Positions 49,043 to 57,789 of a stretch of 64,000 bases of DNA are shown here, in pieces. The stretch is from an uncultured Alkalilimnicola sp. (GTDB lineage Bacteria; Pseudomonadota; Gammaproteobacteria; Nitrococcales; AK92), in assembly GCA_937951875.1 (NCBI GenBank), contig CALGAN010000027.1:1-64000 (forward strand), read 5' to 3'. Under the pieces are notes generated by a model. That model was not told the DNA's origin. It worked only from the letters and a program-made list of their open reading frames with translations, and did no database searches. Each line of letters opens with the position of its first letter. The stretch's first letter is position 1. The translations under genes and the position numbers were made by a program.

Positions 49043-50176
49043 TCAATCGAAAATCACGCGCACGCCGGCGAAGATGTGCCGCTTGTCCGCCTGATAGTAG
49101 TTGCGCAAGGCGGGGCGGCGCAGCCACGGCACGGTGTGGGGGCTAGCGCCGCGCAGCACGTAATGGCGGCCGTCGAACCACGGCAGCGAGTAGCCGTCGT
49201 AGGGGAAGGCGCGAAAGCCGGGGTAGGGGTGGAAGCGGTTGCCGCACCACTCCCAGGCGCCGCCGATGTCGTCGAGCAAGCCCAGCCGCGCCGCCGCTTC
49301 CCATTCGCACTCGTGCGGCAGCCGCCCGCCGGCCCAGGCGGCGAAGGCGGCGGCTTCGTAATGGTTGAGCCCCAGCACCGGTCCGTCGGCCGCCAGTGGC
49401 CGCGGGCCGTCCGGCGTCAGCTCCAGCCAATCGCCGTCGGCGTTGCGGCGCCAATGCTCGGGTAGCGGCGAGGTCTGCGTTCGCCGCCAGGCCCAGCCAG
49501 CGGCCGACCAGTGGCGGCGCTGGTGGTGGCCGTGTTCGAGAAAGGCCAGGTATTCGCCGTTGGTTGCCAGTCGTCGTGCCAGTCGCACCGGCCGCAGCCG
49601 CACCTGGCGCGGGGGCCGCTCGTTGTCGAAAGCCCTCACGTCGTCGTTGCCGATGAGGTATTCGCCGCCGGGCAGTAGCGACAGCGGCGGCTGTGGCCGC
49701 TGCGGGGGCAGGGGGGCGCCGCGGGCGCCGGTCCAGTCGCGGCCGGCTTCGCGCTGGGCCAGTACCATGCGCATGGTTTCCACATGCTGGGCATGGTGCT
49801 GGGCCAGGAACCACACCAGATAATCGCCGCGCATGAGCGGGTGACGGCGCGCGCGCGCTGGCGGCGCGGCGAGCAGTGCCAGGTGCTCGCTCTGCAGGCG
49901 ACGCGCCCAGTCCAGCAGCCGGTCGCGTGCCGGCAGCCGCTCGCCGCGGCGGGTTTTGGGGCTGCGTTCGGGCTGGTAGAGGTCGGCGTCGGAGCAGGCT
50001 TCGCCCAGCAGCCGTTCGCGCAACCAGAGCCGTTCGGTGTGAACGCAGTGGCCGAGGTGCCAGCCCAAGGGGCTCAGGTCCGGGTGGAATTGGCGGCGCA
50101 GGTCCGCTTCGTCGCAACTTTGCGCGAGCCGGTACAGGGCGGTTTGGACGGCTTGCAGCGCGCTCAGCGCCTTCAT
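49043..50176 (-). CDS. egtB: Ergothioneine synthase EgtB (sulfoxide synthase)
   Basis: 377 residues. The N-terminal DinB-like part has the iron-binding triad: His43 in WHLGHCVHTE, and His127 and His131 in the HHAQHVET stretch. The C-terminal formylglycine-enzyme-like part has LGLNHYEAAAFAAWAGGRLP and GASPHTVPWLRRPALRNYY, closing with FAGVRVIF. EgtB joins trimethylhistidine to a thiol donor with oxygen. The gene is shorter than mycobacterial EgtB (about 430 residues). ATG 50176 overlaps the egtC stop in an ATGA junction; the longer open frame lies inside egtC and is not used. Confidence 0.88.
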   Translation of the reverse strand: MKALSALQAVQTALYRLAQSCDEADLRRQFHPDLSPLGWHLGHCVHTERLWLRERLLGEACSDADLYQPERSPKTRRGERLPARDRLLDWARRLQSEHLALLAAPPARARRHPLMRGDYLVWFLAQHHAQHVETMRMVLAQREAGRDWTGARGAPLPPQRPQPPLSLLPGGEYLIGNDDVRAFDNERPPRQVRLRPVRLARRLATNGEYLAFLEHGHHQRRHWSAAGWAWRRTQTSPLPEHWRRNADGDWLELTPDGPRPLAADGPVLGLNHYEAAAFAAWAGGRLPHECEWEAAARLGLLDDIGGAWEWCGNRFHPYPGFRAFPYDGYSLPWFDGRHYVLRGASPHTVPWLRRPALRNYYQADKRHIFAGVRVIFD

Positions 50177-50952
50177 AGCGGCAGCAGCGAGGGCGGTTCG
50201 TCCGGATCGAGCACCAGTAGATGGTGCGGCGGCACCGGCTGCCACAGGCCGGTTTCGGTCAGCGGCTCGGACGCTAGCAACTGGCCGTTGGGGAAGGCAT
50301 CGTCGTCGGCGGTGAAGTACAGGCTGGGGCACTCGCCGCGGTAAGCATGCCGCAGCGCGTACAGGCGCCGGCCGTCGGCCACCGCCAGATTGAGCAGATG
50401 GGGCTGCTCCGGCGCCCAGTCCGCCAGCTGCTCGCACAGCCGCGGCAGCGCCTGTTCGAGCGTGCCGTCGCCGTTCTCCCAATAGAGCTGGCGCAACGCG
50501 GCGAACAGATATTCGGAATCGGTGTTGCCGTGGATCGCCGCCTCGAACTCGGGGCGCAGCCAGCGCCGGATGTACGGGCGCACGCCGTCGGCGAAACCGG
50601 CTAGATAGCCGTTGTGCAGAAAGATCAGCTCGTCGTCGACGAACGGCTGGGTGTTGGCGTGACCGCCGCTGAAGCTGTCGGTGGCGCTGCGCACGCCGGC
50701 GGCCCACAGCGGGCGCTCCAGGCTGGCGCCCAGCGCCGGCAGATTCGGGTCCGCCCAGATCGGGAAGGGGTTGCGATACGCGCGGGGGCGCTGTTCCGCG
50801 TCGTACCAGCCGATGCCGAAGCCATCGGCGTTGACCGTGGCGCCGCGCATCTCGCGCGCCTGCCAGGATTGCTTGAGCAGGCTGTGCGGCGGCTCGAGCA
50901 GGAACCGCTCCAGGCGGATCGGTGGGCCGAGATAGGCGGCGAATCTACACAC
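50173..50952 (-). CDS. egtC: Gamma-glutamyl hercynylcysteine sulfoxide hydrolase EgtC (GTG start)
   Basis: 259 residues of the class II glutamine amidotransferase type. The start is GTG 50952 with GGGGAG upstream, because the catalytic Cys must be residue 2 (MCRFAAYLG) and is exposed when Met is removed. A longer frame from 50973 would bury it. Other visible parts are NADGFGIGWYD near 43, SGGHANTQPF near 96, and HNGYLAGF near 113. It removes the glutamyl group after EgtB, which implies that EgtB here uses gamma-glutamylcysteine. It is coupled to egtB by a 4-bp overlap and divergent from egtD. Confidence 0.88.
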   Translation of the reverse strand: MCRFAAYLGPPIRLERFLLEPPHSLLKQSWQAREMRGATVNADGFGIGWYDAEQRPRAYRNPFPIWADPNLPALGASLERPLWAAGVRSATDSFSGGHANTQPFVDDELIFLHNGYLAGFADGVRPYIRRWLRPEFEAAIHGNTDSEYLFAALRQLYWENGDGTLEQALPRLCEQLADWAPEQPHLLNLAVADGRRLYALRHAYRGECPSLYFTADDDAFPNGQLLASEPLTETGLWQPVPPHHLLVLDPDEPPSLLPL

Positions 50953-51110
50953 GGTTCTTCGCTCCCCGGACACTGCGCAAATGCGGTCGGCGCCTCCATG
51001 ATAGTCGAGAAAGCGAATCCCGCCCGCCTTTCCTAGGCTTCATATATGGCCCGCACGGGATCGTGTCCGGGGGCGGGGAGCCGCTCCGCAAGCCTCATGG
51101 AGGAAGCTTG

Positions 51111-52133
51111 ATGCCGCTCGCGACTACCAACAACACTACTCCCGCCACGCGAATATCCTGTATCACCGTGCCACCCGCGCGCCCGCTGCCGAGCCTGCGG
51201 GACGACGTCTCCGCCGGGTTTGAGGCCAGGCCGCGCACGATTCCGCCGAAGTACTTCTACGATGCTGAAGGCTCGGCGCTGTTCGACCGCATCTGCGACA
51301 CCCCCGAGTATTACCCGACCCGCGCCGAAGCCTATCTCTTGCAGCGCTACGCCCGCACCATCCTCGCCCTGGTGCGGCCCACCCACATCGTCGAATTCGG
51401 CAGCGGCAGCTGCCGCAAGACCCGCTATTTGCTGCGCGCCGCCGCCGAGCTGGGGCTGCCGCTGCGCTACTGGCCGTTCGACGTCTGCGAGGACATGCTG
51501 CTGCGCGCCGCGCGGGCGCTGACCGACGAGCTGGACGATCTGCAGGTCTGCGCCCTGGTGGGCGACTACTGCGGCGGCCTGGTACACCTGCCGCAGCCGG
51601 ACGGGCGCTGCCTGTACCTGTTCCTGGGCGGCACCATCGGCAATTTCAGCGCGGCCGAGAGCCGGCAATTCCTGCGCGAGCTGCGTGCGCGCATGCGGCC
51701 CGGCGACGCTCTGCTGCTGGGCCTCGATCGCGTCAAGCCGCGGGCGGTGCTGGAGGCCGCGTACAACGATCGCGCCGGTGTCACCGCGCGCTTCAATTTG
51801 AACTTGCTCAATGTGCTCAACCGCGAGCTGGACGCCGATTTCGACCCGCGCGGTTTTCGGCACCAGGCGGTTTACCGCCCGGAGCGGGCGCGCATCGAGA
51901 TGTATCTGGTGTCGACCCGCACGCAGCGGGTTCGGATCGGCGCGCTCGGGCGCGGTTATCGGTTCGAGGCCGGCGAAGCCGTGCTCACCGAGATCAGCCG
52001 CAAGTTCACGCCGCTGACGCTGCGCCGCCTGCTGCTCGACGCCGGTTTGGCGTTGGAGAGCCATTTCGAGGGCGGCGAGCAGCTGTATTCGCTAGTGCTG
52101 GCGCGCAAGGCGCTGGCGCCGTGGGAGGACTAG
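51111..52133 (+). CDS. egtD: Histidine N-alpha-methyltransferase EgtD
   Basis: 340 residues from ATG 51111, with GGAGG 7 nt upstream. IPPKYFYDAEGSALFDRICDTPEYYPTR is the family opening (near 43-70); VEFGSGSCRKT near 95 binds SAM; LFLGGTIGNF near 166 and LLGLDRVKP near 199 follow; and the C-terminal EISRKFT closes the histidine pocket. It trimethylates histidine to hercynine, the first step of ergothioneine synthesis. It is divergent from egtCB with 158 bp between, so control from a common region is likely. Confidence 0.93.
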   Translation: MPLATTNNTTPATRISCITVPPARPLPSLRDDVSAGFEARPRTIPPKYFYDAEGSALFDRICDTPEYYPTRAEAYLLQRYARTILALVRPTHIVEFGSGSCRKTRYLLRAAAELGLPLRYWPFDVCEDMLLRAARALTDELDDLQVCALVGDYCGGLVHLPQPDGRCLYLFLGGTIGNFSAAESRQFLRELRARMRPGDALLLGLDRVKPRAVLEAAYNDRAGVTARFNLNLLNVLNRELDADFDPRGFRHQAVYRPERARIEMYLVSTRTQRVRIGALGRGYRFEAGEAVLTEISRKFTPLTLRRLLLDAGLALESHFEGGEQLYSLVLARKALAPWED

Positions 52134-52199
52134 CGGCTGGCGACGGCGCCGGACCGCGCTATGCTCGGGGTACGGGCCTGACGCCGCGGGGTAACCAAG

Positions 52200-52217
52200 T
52201 TGTCATATTTGTGCCTT
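52200..52217 (+). promoter_or_regulatory. Possible Pho box before phoB
   Basis: TTGTCAT-ATTT-GTGCCTT lies 40 bp before phoB. The first half-site is good (consensus CTGTCAT); the second matches only partly. Position and autoregulation of phoB in other bacteria favour it. Confidence 0.5.
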
Positions 52218-52256
52218 GTAATTACCCCCGACGCTCCACGGCAAGGGTAAAGAGCG

Positions 52257-52946
<690 letters not shown>

Positions 52947-52998
52947 ACCGTCCGCCGACGCCGTGCGGCGGTGACAGCGCTCGCCAGGAAACCAACCG

Positions 52999-54300
52999 AT
53001 GTCCGTCGACAATCCATGGCCCGGCGTCTTGCGCCCGCTGGCGCTGCTGATCGGGGCGGCCGCGCTGCTCGGCTGGCTGATCGGCGATGTCGTGCTCGGG
53101 GTGCTGATCGGTAGCCTCGGCTATCTGGCTTGGCATCTGTACCAGCTCGCGCGCCTGGAGCGCTGGCTGCGGAGCGGGGCCGTCACCGACCCGCCCAAGG
53201 CCAGGGGGCTGTGGGGAGAGGTGTTCGACGGCCTGTACCGGGTGCAGCGGCGGCACCGGCGGCGGCGTAGGAATCTGTCCGAGCTGCTGCAGCGCTTTCG
53301 CCAGTCCGCCAACGCCATGCCCGACGCCACCGTGGTGCTGCAGGATCACGGCACGATGCGCTGGTGGAACAGCGCGGCGCGGCGGCTGCTGGGGCTGCGC
53401 TGGCCGCAGGACGAAGGCCAGCGCATCGACAACCTGTTCCGGCACCCGCGCTTCAAGGCTTTCCTGGAAGGGGAGGACGAGCGCGAGTCGATCTCCTTGC
53501 CGTCGCCGGTGTCGCCGCAGCTCATGCTGGAGCTGCGCATCATCCCCTACGGCGACGGCGAGCGCCTGCTGCTGGCGCGCGACATTACCCGGCTGTACCG
53601 GCTGGAGCGGGTGCGGCGCGACTTCGTCGCCAACGTCTCGCACGAGCTGCGCACACCGCTGACGGTGATCCGCGGGCTGGCGGAGACGCTCGCCGACAGT
53701 GACGAGCCGCTGGAGCCGGCGCTGGCTCGCCCCCTGACCCTCATCCGCCAGCAGACCGAGCGCATGCAACGCCTGGTGGACGATCTGCTGCTGCTGTCCC
53801 GGTTGGAAACCGCGCAGCCGCAGGGCGAGGCGGCGCCGGTCGACGTTGCCGCCCTGCTCGACGTGCTGGTCGAGGAGGCGAGGGCGATCGGCGGCGGACA
53901 GGAGATCACCCTCGACGTCGACCGCTCGCTGCGGATTCGCGGCGACGAGGCCGAGCTGCGCAGCGCCTTCGGCAACCTGCTGTTCAACGCCGTCAAATAC
54001 ACGCCCGCCGGCGGGCGGATCGACGTGGCGTGGTACCGCGACGCCGCCGGCGCGCATTTCACCGTGCGCGACACGGGCATCGGCATCGCTCCCCATCACA
54101 TCCCGCGCCTCACCGAGCGCTTCTACCGGGTCGAGCCCTCGCGCAGCGCGGACAGCGGCGGCACCGGCCTGGGGCTGGCGATCGTCAAGCACGTGCTGCA
54201 GCGGCACGACGCGCGGCTGCAGATCGACAGCCAGCCGGGGCGGGGGAGTCTGTTCGCCTGCCATTTTCCGGCGACGGCGGTGGTCACCGAGGCGGCCTGA
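52999..54300 (+). CDS. phoR: Phosphate regulon sensor histidine kinase PhoR
   Basis: 433 residues. Two N-terminal membrane helices (about 12-46), a charged linker, a PAS domain near 100-195, then the H-box SHELRTPLTV with His215. Further on are the N-box NLLFNAVKYTPAGG, G1 DTGIGIAPHH and G2 GGTGLGLAIVKHV. It phosphorylates PhoB when the Pst transporter is idle. It lacks a large periplasmic domain, as usual for PhoR. Confidence 0.96.
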   Translation: MSVDNPWPGVLRPLALLIGAAALLGWLIGDVVLGVLIGSLGYLAWHLYQLARLERWLRSGAVTDPPKARGLWGEVFDGLYRVQRRHRRRRRNLSELLQRFRQSANAMPDATVVLQDHGTMRWWNSAARRLLGLRWPQDEGQRIDNLFRHPRFKAFLEGEDERESISLPSPVSPQLMLELRIIPYGDGERLLLARDITRLYRLERVRRDFVANVSHELRTPLTVIRGLAETLADSDEPLEPALARPLTLIRQQTERMQRLVDDLLLLSRLETAQPQGEAAPVDVAALLDVLVEEARAIGGGQEITLDVDRSLRIRGDEAELRSAFGNLLFNAVKYTPAGGRIDVAWYRDAAGAHFTVRDTGIGIAPHHIPRLTERFYRVEPSRSADSGGTGLGLAIVKHVLQRHDARLQIDSQPGRGSLFACHFPATAVVTEAA

Positions 54301-54303
54301 GCG

Positions 54304-54321
54304 TTGTCACCGTTTGGTCAC
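54304..54321 (+). promoter_or_regulatory. Pho box before pstS
   Basis: TTGTCAC-CGTT-TGGTCAC, two 7-bp half-sites with the right 4-bp spacer, 98 bp before pstS and directly after the phoR stop. It matches the CTGTCAT consensus at 5 and 4 of 7 positions. Confidence 0.72.
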
Positions 54322-54419
54322 ACGGCTTTCATGCGCCGGTCAACCCCGCCCTCGATACTCGCCGCAAGCCGTGGCCGCGCGCCGCGGCGGTCTTGGCACA
54401 TACGATGGAGTGACTCTCA

Positions 54420-55394
54420 ATGCGGATAAAGAAGCACATGATCGGCCTGGCCGCGGCCGCCGTACTGGCGAGCACCGGCGCCGGCGCCACTCAGGTGGAT
54501 CCCAAGCTGCCGGACTACACCAAGGCCAGCGGCGTGTCCGGCAATATCTCCAGCGTCGGCTCCGACACCCTGGCTAACCTGATGACCTTCTGGGCCGAGG
54601 CGTTCAAGCGCCAGTACCCGAACGTCAACGTCCAGATCCAGGCCGCCGGTTCTTCCACCGCGCCGCCCGCGCTCACCGAGGGTACCGCCAATCTCGGTCC
54701 CATGAGCCGCAAGATGAAGGACAAGGAAATCCAGGCGTTCGAGAAGAAGCATGGCTACAAGCCGTACGCCATCCCGGTGGCGATCGACGCGCTGGCGGTG
54801 TTCGTGCACAAGGACAATCCGATCAAGGGGCTGACCCTCGCTCAGGTCGATGCCGTGTTCTCGAGCACCCGCCGGTGCGGTTTCAAGGAAGACGCCAACA
54901 CCTGGGGCAGGCTCGGCCTGACCGGCGCCTGGGCCAACCGCGACATCCAGCTGTTCGGCCGCAACTCGGTGTCCGGCACTTACGGCTACTTCAAGGAAAA
55001 GGCGCTGTGCGGCGGCGACTTCAAGCCCAGCGTCAACGAGCAGCCGGGCTCGGCCTCGGTGGTGCAGTCGGTATCCAACTCGCTCAACGCCATGGGCTAT
55101 TCCGGCATGGGCTACGTCACTTCCGGCGTGAAGGCCGTGGCGCTGGCCCGCAAGGAAGGCGAGGCGTTCGTCGAGGCTACGCCCGCCAACGCCATGAGCG
55201 GCAAGTACCCCTTGGCGCGCTTCCTGTACGTCTACATCAACAAGGATCCGAACAAGCCGCTGCAGCCGCTGGAGCGGGAGTTCGTCAAGCTGATGCTGTC
55301 CCGGCAGGGCCAGGAAGTGGTGGTCAAGGACGGTTTCGTGCCGGTGCCGGCCGCGGTGGCCGAGAAGACCCTGAAGGAGCTGGGCATCGATTAG
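54420..55394 (+). CDS. pstS: Phosphate-binding periplasmic protein PstS
   Basis: 324 residues. The signal peptide reads MIGLAAAAVLASTGAGAT, no lipobox. Phosphate-binding loops: SSVGSDTL near 44, QAAGSSTAPPAL near 78-89, GRNSVSGTYGYF near 180 and NSLNAMGYSGMGYV near 225. This is the Pseudomonas-like PstS type and not the shorter E. coli one. Two Cys (RRCGF, ALCGGD) may pair. A hairpin at 55414-55435 and a new Pho box separate it from pstC. Confidence 0.94.
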   Translation: MRIKKHMIGLAAAAVLASTGAGATQVDPKLPDYTKASGVSGNISSVGSDTLANLMTFWAEAFKRQYPNVNVQIQAAGSSTAPPALTEGTANLGPMSRKMKDKEIQAFEKKHGYKPYAIPVAIDALAVFVHKDNPIKGLTLAQVDAVFSSTRRCGFKEDANTWGRLGLTGAWANRDIQLFGRNSVSGTYGYFKEKALCGGDFKPSVNEQPGSASVVQSVSNSLNAMGYSGMGYVTSGVKAVALARKEGEAFVEATPANAMSGKYPLARFLYVYINKDPNKPLQPLEREFVKLMLSRQGQEVVVKDGFVPVPAAVAEKTLKELGID

Positions 55395-55413
55395 ATGCCG
55401 CGATCGTCTGGAG

Positions 55414-55435
55414 GGAAGGCCCGCGCGGGCCTTCC
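55414..55435 (+). terminator. Hairpin after pstS
   Basis: GGAAGGCCCGC and GCGGGCCTTCC pair perfectly; TTTT follows 5 nt later. A likely terminator or attenuator that would raise pstS above the permease genes. Confidence 0.7.
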
Positions 55436-55470
55436 GCGTTTTCGAATATTCCCGTCGGCGTGTAACACAA

Positions 55471-55488
55471 CTGTCACGCGCCGTTCAT
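55471..55488 (+). promoter_or_regulatory. Pho box directly before pstC
   Basis: CTGTCAC-GCGC-CGTTCAT. The half-sites match consensus at 6 and 5 of 7 positions with the correct 4-bp spacer. Its end lies only 13 bp before the ATG of pstC. Confidence 0.72.
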
Positions 55489-55501
55489 AACATGGCCGCT
55501 C

Positions 55502-57775
55502 ATGGCGACGAACACTTCCGACCTCCGGCGCACCTTTGCCGATCGCCGCAGTAAGGCGGCGGTCCGGCAACGGCGCTGGCGCAAGCTCAAGGACCGCCTA
55601 GCCCGCTATCTGGTGGTGGCCGGCGGATTGGCGGTCATCGGCGCGCTGCTGCTGATTTTCGCCTACCTGTTCTATGTCGTGCTGCCGCTGTTTCGGCCGG
55701 CGGGCATCGAGCCGGTCCAGTCCTACGCCCGGCCGGGCGAGGGCGAGACCGCCGCGGTGGTGATCCAGGAGCATGGCGAGATGGCGGTGCGCTTTACCCG
55801 CGACGGCGCCGTGGTGTTCTTCGACCCGCGCGACGGCCGGGTGCTGCAGCGGGTCGCGCTGCCGTTGCCGGATGGCGCGGCAGTGACCGCCGTGGGCGTT
55901 TCCGACCCGCAGGACCAGGTGATCGCCTACGGTCTGGCAGACGGCCGCGCGCTGCTGGTCAAGCCGGAGTTCAAGGTCAGCTTTCCGGATGGCAAGCGAC
56001 GGATCACGCCGGCGCTGGGCTATCCGCTGGAGGCGGAGCCGGTGGTGGTCGATCCGGCGGGCGTGCCGCTGCGTCGGCTGGCGGTGCAGCTGGGCGGCGA
56101 CGGCGCCACCGTGATCGGTCTGTCCGACAGCGGTCTGCACATGACGGCGTTCCGCCGCGAGGAGTCGTTCCTCACTGGCGAGGGGAGCTGGGAGCCGCAG
56201 GGCTCGGTGGCGCTGCCGCTCAAGGGCGACATCCGTCAGCTGCTGCTCGATCGCGGCCAGACCACGCTGTTCGTACTGCTTGGCGACCAGGAAGCCGCTT
56301 TCGTCGACGTGCGCGATAAGGCCGATCCGGAGCTGGTGCAGCGGCTGCGTCTGGTGAGCGGTGACGAGCGGGTGACCGCGGCCAGCCTGCTAGTCGGCGG
56401 CGCGTCGCTGATCGTCGGCACCGACCGCGGCCGGCTGTTGCAGTGGTTCCCGGTGCGCGGTGCCAACAACCACTACACCTTGCAGCCGGTGCGCGATTTC
56501 CGCGCGCAGAAGGCGGCGATCACGCGCATTGTGCCGGAGTTCGGCCGCAAGGGTTTCCTGGCGGCGGACGCCGAGGGCAAGGTCGGCATCTATCACGCGA
56601 CCGCTCACCGTACCCTGCGGGTCGCGCCGTTGAGCGAGGGCGCCGTCGCCGCCATGGCGCTGGGGCCGCGCAACGACGTGCTGCTGACCGCGGACGCCGC
56701 CGGCCGTTTCTCCTTCGCCAAGCTTCGCAACGAGCACCCGGAAGTCTCCTGGAGCGCGTTGTGGGGCAAGGTCTGGTACGAGGGCTACGGCGAGCCGGCC
56801 TATGTCTGGCAGTCCTCGGCCGCGACCAGCGACGTCGAGCCCAAGTTCAGCCTGGCGCCGCTAGCGTTCGGCACCCTCAAGGCGGCGTTCTACGCCATGC
56901 TGGTGGCGGTGCCGCTGGGCGTGGCGGCGGCGGTGTACACCGCCTATTTCATGGCGCCGGGCATGCGCCGCATCGTCAAGCCCACCGTGGAGATCATGGA
57001 AGCGCTGCCGACCGTGATCCTGGGCTTCCTGGCCGGCCTGTGGTTGGCGCCGGTGGTGGAAGCCTATCTGCCCGGTTTCGTCGCGCTGCTGATCCTGACG
57101 CCGCTCGGCGTACTGGTGGCGGCGCTGCTGTGGTGGTTCCTGCCGAAGCGCGTGCGCTTCCTGGTGCCGGAGGGCTGGGAGAGCGCGCTGCTGGTGCCGG
57201 TGGTGATCGTGATCGGCATCGTCAGCTTCGCGCTCAGTCCGACGTTCGAGGATCTGTTCTTCGGCGGCAACGTCCGCCTCTGGCTGACCCACGAGATGGG
57301 CATCGACTTCGACCAACGCAACGCCCTGGTGGTGGGCATCGCCATGGGCGTGGCGGTCATCCCCAACATCTTCTCCATCGCCGAGGACGCCATCTTCAGC
57401 GTGCCCAGGCATCTGACCTTCGGCGCGCTGGCGCTGGGCTCGACGCCCTGGCAGGCGCTGACCCGCGTGGTGCTGCTCACCGCCAGCCCCGGCATCTTCT
57501 CGGCGGTCATGATCGGGCTCGGCCGCGCGGTCGGCGAGACCATGATCGTGCTCATGGCCACCGGCAACACCCCGGTGATGGACTGGAGCGTCTTCCAGGG
57601 CATGCGCACGCTCTCCGCCAACGTGGCGGTGGAGATGCCGGAGACCGAGGTGAACAGTACCCACTACCGGGTGCTGTTCCTGTCCGGCCTGGTGCTGTTC
57701 CTGTTCACCTTCCTGTTCAACACCGCCGCCGAGACGGTGCGCCAGCGCCTGCGCGGTAAGTACAGCTCGCTGTGA
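55502..57775 (+). CDS. pstC: Phosphate ABC transporter permease PstC, long form
   Basis: 757 residues, more than twice E. coli PstC. A membrane helix at about 35-60 is followed by a ~390-residue domain of short repeated beta-strands (FFDPRDGRVLQRV, FRREESFLTGEG, SFAKLRNEHPE) that looks like a propeller on the periplasmic side. The permease core starts near 450 (FGTLKAAFYAMLVAVPLGVAA), with MEALPTVILGFLAG and SVPRHLTFGALALGSTPW. The C-terminal VRQRLRGKYSSL is conserved in long PstC. Known long PstC proteins in pseudomonads share this layout. pstA begins 14 bp after the stop. Confidence 0.92.
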   Translation: MATNTSDLRRTFADRRSKAAVRQRRWRKLKDRLARYLVVAGGLAVIGALLLIFAYLFYVVLPLFRPAGIEPVQSYARPGEGETAAVVIQEHGEMAVRFTRDGAVVFFDPRDGRVLQRVALPLPDGAAVTAVGVSDPQDQVIAYGLADGRALLVKPEFKVSFPDGKRRITPALGYPLEAEPVVVDPAGVPLRRLAVQLGGDGATVIGLSDSGLHMTAFRREESFLTGEGSWEPQGSVALPLKGDIRQLLLDRGQTTLFVLLGDQEAAFVDVRDKADPELVQRLRLVSGDERVTAASLLVGGASLIVGTDRGRLLQWFPVRGANNHYTLQPVRDFRAQKAAITRIVPEFGRKGFLAADAEGKVGIYHATAHRTLRVAPLSEGAVAAMALGPRNDVLLTADAAGRFSFAKLRNEHPEVSWSALWGKVWYEGYGEPAYVWQSSAATSDVEPKFSLAPLAFGTLKAAFYAMLVAVPLGVAAAVYTAYFMAPGMRRIVKPTVEIMEALPTVILGFLAGLWLAPVVEAYLPGFVALLILTPLGVLVAALLWWFLPKRVRFLVPEGWESALLVPVVIVIGIVSFALSPTFEDLFFGGNVRLWLTHEMGIDFDQRNALVVGIAMGVAVIPNIFSIAEDAIFSVPRHLTFGALALGSTPWQALTRVVLLTASPGIFSAVMIGLGRAVGETMIVLMATGNTPVMDWSVFQGMRTLSANVAVEMPETEVNSTHYRVLFLSGLVLFLFTFLFNTAAETVRQRLRGKYSSL

Positions 57776-57789
57776 GGAAGGCCGCGACC

